NCBI GenBank assembly: GCA_963763485.1
Contig: CAVXOW010000005.1
Location: 1,302,001-1,366,000 of the forward strand
Direction of reading: 5' to 3'
DNA from: CAWCKS01 sp963763485
GTDB taxonomy: Bacteria > Pseudomonadota > Alphaproteobacteria > Rhizobiales > Xanthobacteraceae
Length of the DNA: 64,000 nt
Every line of letters starts with the position of its first letter. The stretch's first letter is position 1. The notes under the pieces are model-generated. The model was not told the DNA's origin and searched no databases. It saw nothing but the letters and a program-made list of their open reading frames with translations. This document shows positions 61,116 to 64,000 of the stretch, one piece after another. A program made the translations under genes and the position numbers.

Positions 61116-62666
61116 TCACAAAATCCTGCTCTTGTGCCCGCTCCAGTAGCGGTCGCGCAGCAGACGCTTGTAGAGCTTTCCGGTCGGCAGCCGCGGCAGC
61201 TCGGCCTCGAACTCGATCGAGCGCGGCACCTTCTGCCGCGACAGATGCTTTGCGCAGAACTCGATCAGCTCGGCGGCAAGCTCGGGGCCCGGCTTGAAGC
61301 CTGGCATCGGCTGCACCACGGCCTTGACCTCCTCGCCGAGGTCTTCGTTGGGCACGCCGAACACCGCCGCATCCGCCACCTTCGGGTGCGTGATCAGGAG
61401 GTTCTCACACTCCTGCGGATAAATGTTCACGCCGCCGGAAATGATCATGAAGGTCGCGCGATCGGTGAGGTAGAGGAAGCCGTCATCGTCGACATAGCCG
61501 ACGTCGCCGACCGTGCTCATGGTGCCGTCGATGGAGCGCGCCTCGGCCGTCTTTGATGGGTCATTGAAGTACGAAAACTCGCTCGCGGTCTTGAACCACA
61601 AGGTGCCCGGCGTGCCCTTCGGCGTAGGTTTCATGTTCTCGTCGAGCACATGCAACTCGCCGAGCAAAACCTTGCCGACGGTGCCGCGGTGGGCGAGCCA
61701 CTCCGGCGAATCGCAGGCGGTGAAGCCGAGACCTTCGGTGGCGCCGTAATATTCGTGGATGATCGGCCCCCACCACTCGATCATCTGCTCCTTGACCTGC
61801 ACGGGACAGGGCGCGGCCGCATGGATCGCGATCTTGAGCGACGACACGTCGTATTTCTTGCGCACCGCCTCGGGCAATTTCAGCATGCGCGAGAACATGG
61901 TCGGCACCAGCTGGCTGTGGGTCGGCCGGTATTTTTCCACGAGCTTCAGATACTGCTCGGGATCGAAGCGCTCCATGATGATGGCAGTGCCGCCCATCCG
62001 GATCGTCAGGTTGACCGCGGCCTGCGGCGCGGAATGATAGAGCGGCGCCGGCGACAGATACGTCATGCCTTCCTGGTAACGCCACAGCTTCACCAGGAAC
62101 AGGAAGATCGGCAGCTGGTCGCCGGGCGGCACGTTCTCCAGCGGCCGGATGATGCCCTTGGGCCGTCCCGTGGTGCCCGACGAATAAAGCATCGCGGTGC
62201 CAAGCGACTCGTCGGGAATCGGCGTCGAAGGAAAGTTCTTGGTCGCCTCGTCGAGATTGAGGATCTTTTTGCCGTCGCCGGGGCCGTCGACAACAAGCGC
62301 GACCTCGATCTTCGGGCACTGCTTCAGCACCTCGGTCGCCACGGCGCGCTTCTCTTCCGAGAAAATCAGCGCTTTCGATTCGCTGTTGTTGACGATGTAG
62401 GCGACTTCTTCCGCGGTCAGGAACGAGTTGATGCAGGTGAAGTAGAGGCCGGCGCGCTCGCCGGTGGCGCAGCACTCGATGTAACGCGAGTTGTTCTCCA
62501 TGAAGATCGAGTAGTGATCGAGGCGCTTTATTCCGCGGCTGCGCAGGAAGTGCGCGAGCCGGTTCGAGCGTGCTTCGAGCTCGGCATAGGTCACGGCCTC
62601 GCCGGTTTGCGCCATGATGAAGGCTGGCTGGTTGGCCCGGCTCTTGGCGTACGCGCCTGGATACAT
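61116..62666 (-). CDS. AMP-binding acyl-CoA ligase
   Basis: 516 residues of the ANL family: the phosphate loop LYSSGTTGRPKGIIRP (about 165-180), YYGATEGLGFTACD (about 300) with the adenine motif, GDVGYVDDDGFLYLTDRATFMIISGGVNIYP (about 405-435), and the C-terminal catalytic Lys in LPTGKLYKRLLRD. It differs from the ligase at 2992 and is closer to medium-chain or FadD-like enzymes. The N-terminus GEAVTYAELEARSNRLAHFLRSRG is standard. It converges on the ThDP gene and is a single gene; it activates an unspecified acid as its CoA ester. Confidence 0.88.
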   Translation of the reverse strand: MYPGAYAKSRANQPAFIMAQTGEAVTYAELEARSNRLAHFLRSRGIKRLDHYSIFMENNSRYIECCATGERAGLYFTCINSFLTAEEVAYIVNNSESKALIFSEEKRAVATEVLKQCPKIEVALVVDGPGDGKKILNLDEATKNFPSTPIPDESLGTAMLYSSGTTGRPKGIIRPLENVPPGDQLPIFLFLVKLWRYQEGMTYLSPAPLYHSAPQAAVNLTIRMGGTAIIMERFDPEQYLKLVEKYRPTHSQLVPTMFSRMLKLPEAVRKKYDVSSLKIAIHAAAPCPVQVKEQMIEWWGPIIHEYYGATEGLGFTACDSPEWLAHRGTVGKVLLGELHVLDENMKPTPKGTPGTLWFKTASEFSYFNDPSKTAEARSIDGTMSTVGDVGYVDDDGFLYLTDRATFMIISGGVNIYPQECENLLITHPKVADAAVFGVPNEDLGEEVKAVVQPMPGFKPGPELAAELIEFCAKHLSRQKVPRSIEFEAELPRLPTGKLYKRLLRDRYWSGHKSRIL

Positions 62667-62800
62667 CGATTGTTCCTCCGATCGTTCGACGCCGTGTGCC
62701 GGCTGGTGCGGCAGGCGTTCTTGTCGGCGGGCAGCCTAGCAAGATCGGAGGCGCGGTTGCTATCGGAGATTAGATCGAGATGCGGCGCAAGGGCGCTGCA

Positions 62801-64000
62801 CTAACCCGGCGCAAGCCTTGTAAAACCGTCGTCGCTCCAGCCCTCGCTGCCGACCCCGTGGCGAACGAAAAACAACCCGTCGGGATCGTAGCGGCGCTTT
62901 GCCGCGAGCAGCCGGGCGTAGTGCGTGCCCCAATACGACGCCTGCCAGCTCGGCTCGAAATAGTTGCTCTCGGCGACGTAGGATCCACCCTCGGGCGCGA
63001 GCGATTTCAGGGCGCGCATCGCGCGGTCGATCTGCGCGGCCTCGTTGCGCGCGTTGGCAAGGTTCGGCTCATGGCCGGGAAGTCCGGGATAAGCCGGCGG
63101 GCCTTCGCCGGCGATGATCGCAAGCATGAATGCGTTGACCACGGCAGGATTGGTTGCGGTGTTGCGCGAGGCCGCGATCGCCTCAGCCGAGCCGCCGGCA
63201 AGTCCCTTCTGGAAATGCAACTCGATCGGATGATGGCGGCTCGCCTCGAACAGCGCCGTTGCCAGCTCCCGCCGGCGGCCGGCATCGAGCAGCGACGCTG
63301 GCAGCCAGGCCGACTGAAAGCCGTACAGCACGTGGCCTGCTTCGGCGAGGTTGCCGGCCCAGAAGATATTATCGGGCGATGCGCCCGGCCGGTCGTCGTT
63401 AAGGATCGCCTCTGGCACGTGCGCGCGCAAAAAATCCGGATCCCAGAGATGGCGCGCGGGGATCGCGACGATGCGCGGCGCGGAGGGGATGCTGAAATCC
63501 GCGGGCGATGCCTTAAGCCAATCGAAGAGCGGTTGCCAGGTGGCTTCGGCCTGCTCTTGCGTCAGGCCCTGGAACGACATCGAAACCTCGAACGTTTTGC
63601 CGCGGCGCAGGTTCACGATCTCGCCCCAATGCGCGTTGTGCAGCGCCTCGGCATAAAAGTCGACGAAGCGGGAGATCAACCGCCGATAGGCGTCATCACT
63701 TGCGGCCCGCACCCTAGCAAACACGCCGCCAAAGAATTCAGGCAGCGGATGGGTCTTCAACGTGACGCGGGTGACGACGCCGAACGTGCCGCCACCGCCG
63801 CCTTTCAGCGCCCAGAACAGTTCAGGGTTGTTGCAGGCATTGGCGATGCGGATCTCGCCATTGGAATTGACGATCTCGGCTTCGAGCAGGCTCGCGCAGG
63901 CCGTGCCGTATTGTTTTGAGAAGCTGCCGAAGCCGCCGCCTTGCAGGAGACCGGCGACACCGACAGTGCCGCAGCCGCCGCCCTGGACGTAGCGTCCGCC
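62801..64000 (-). CDS. FAD-linked oxidase, berberine-bridge-enzyme (BBE) type, partial
   Basis: The reverse strand is open from the window edge (64000) to the stop at 62801, giving 399 codons, and the frame continues leftward as protein from beyond the window. The visible part starts inside the FAD-binding domain: YVQGGGCGTVGVAGLLQGGGFGSFSKQYG (FAD loop region), IVNSNGEIRIANACNNPELFWALKGGGGGTFGVVTRVTL (strand-helix core). It then covers the substrate domain to the C-terminal BBE motif near RRYDPDGLFFVRHGVGSEGW. Such enzymes are flavin oxidases of sugars, alcohols or alkaloids. The N-terminal signal region and any covalent FAD-binding His/Cys lie outside. Confidence 0.88.
   Translation of the reverse strand, partial: GGRYVQGGGCGTVGVAGLLQGGGFGSFSKQYGTACASLLEAEIVNSNGEIRIANACNNPELFWALKGGGGGTFGVVTRVTLKTHPLPEFFGGVFARVRAASDDAYRRLISRFVDFYAEALHNAHWGEIVNLRRGKTFEVSMSFQGLTQEQAEATWQPLFDWLKASPADFSIPSAPRIVAIPARHLWDPDFLRAHVPEAILNDDRPGASPDNIFWAGNLAEAGHVLYGFQSAWLPASLLDAGRRRELATALFEASRHHPIELHFQKGLAGGSAEAIAASRNTATNPAVVNAFMLAIIAGEGPPAYPGLPGHEPNLANARNEAAQIDRAMRALKSLAPEGGSYVAESNYFEPSWQASYWGTHYARLLAAKRRYDPDGLFFVRHGVGSEGWSDDGFTRLAPG

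Noticed and set aside
61650..62804. 384-codon plus-strand frame opposite the acyl-CoA ligase
   Set aside because: Shadow frame; the minus strand has all ANL ligase motifs.

Overview
The window looks like chromosomal DNA of a Bradyrhizobium-type alphaproteobacterium (Bradyrhizobium / Rhodopseudomonas / Afipia group). The support is high GC with strong third-position GC in the coding frames, a DUF6481 protein, small exported proteins of kinds I associate with this group, a gene set resembling the alicyclic-acid (ali/bad) genes of Rhodopseudomonas palustris, and intergenic palindromic elements with the arm GAGCATGATCC. The species cannot be fixed from sequence alone. I see no rRNA, tRNA, CRISPR array, transposase, integrase or phage gene; the content is metabolic and regulatory.

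Layout. 1-813: end of a transglutaminase-like gene and a DUF6481 gene. 1275-5821: minus-strand operon of acyl-CoA dehydrogenase, acyl-CoA ligase, crotonase and SDR, resembling cyclohexanecarboxylate degradation. 6094-11649: small exported proteins, RlpA, an alpha/beta hydrolase, an SDR, and a lipocalin-like gene bracketed by a 53-bp direct repeat. 11670-17408: a GGDEF-EAL protein, OsmC, a class III aminotransferase and two related exported proteins. 17775-27298: a frameshifted LLM monooxygenase, then a complete dipeptide/oligopeptide-type ABC transporter (binding protein, two permeases, two ATPases) running into an amidohydrolase and a COG0523 GTPase. 27441-31104: a VOC protein, two frameshifted exported-protein genes and a coiled-coil membrane protein. 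31351-36161: CaiB-type CoA transferase, a conserved hypothetical, a poly-histidine exported protein, a triple rhodanese protein and a beta-hydroxyacid dehydrogenase. 36208-38973: dihydropyrimidinase-like hydrolase, a small unknown protein and a second COG0523 GTPase, all overlapping by 4 nt. 39103-46583: Ldh-family oxidoreductase, ABM, NTF2, PilZ, L,D-transpeptidase, an NTF2-like protein and a zinc-ribbon/adenylate cyclase/ATPase/repeat regulator. 47068-55959: Gfo/Idh/MocA oxidoreductase, TauD-type dioxygenase, MFS exporter, Baeyer-Villiger monooxygenase (frameshifted) and a second GGDEF-EAL protein. 56083-64000: LLM oxidoreductase, beta-lactamase-fold hydrolase, thioesterase, NTF2 protein, ThDP enzyme, acyl-CoA ligase and a partial BBE-type FAD oxidase.

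Themes. Much of the window is accessory catabolism: three acyl-CoA-type modules, two flavin monooxygenases, a peptide-type importer with its own hydrolase, and ring-opening hydrolases. Two unrelated amidohydrolase-superfamily genes are each translationally linked to their own COG0523 (CobW-type) metallochaperone GTPase, which suggests dedicated metal delivery. Two GGDEF-EAL proteins and a PilZ protein give a local c-di-GMP theme.

A striking feature is damage: six otherwise well-conserved genes carry nine frame disruptions. One is an exact 13-bp inverted duplication forming a perfect 26-bp palindrome. Either the assembly has indel errors or this region is decaying; for those genes the coordinates below give the reconstructed gene span.
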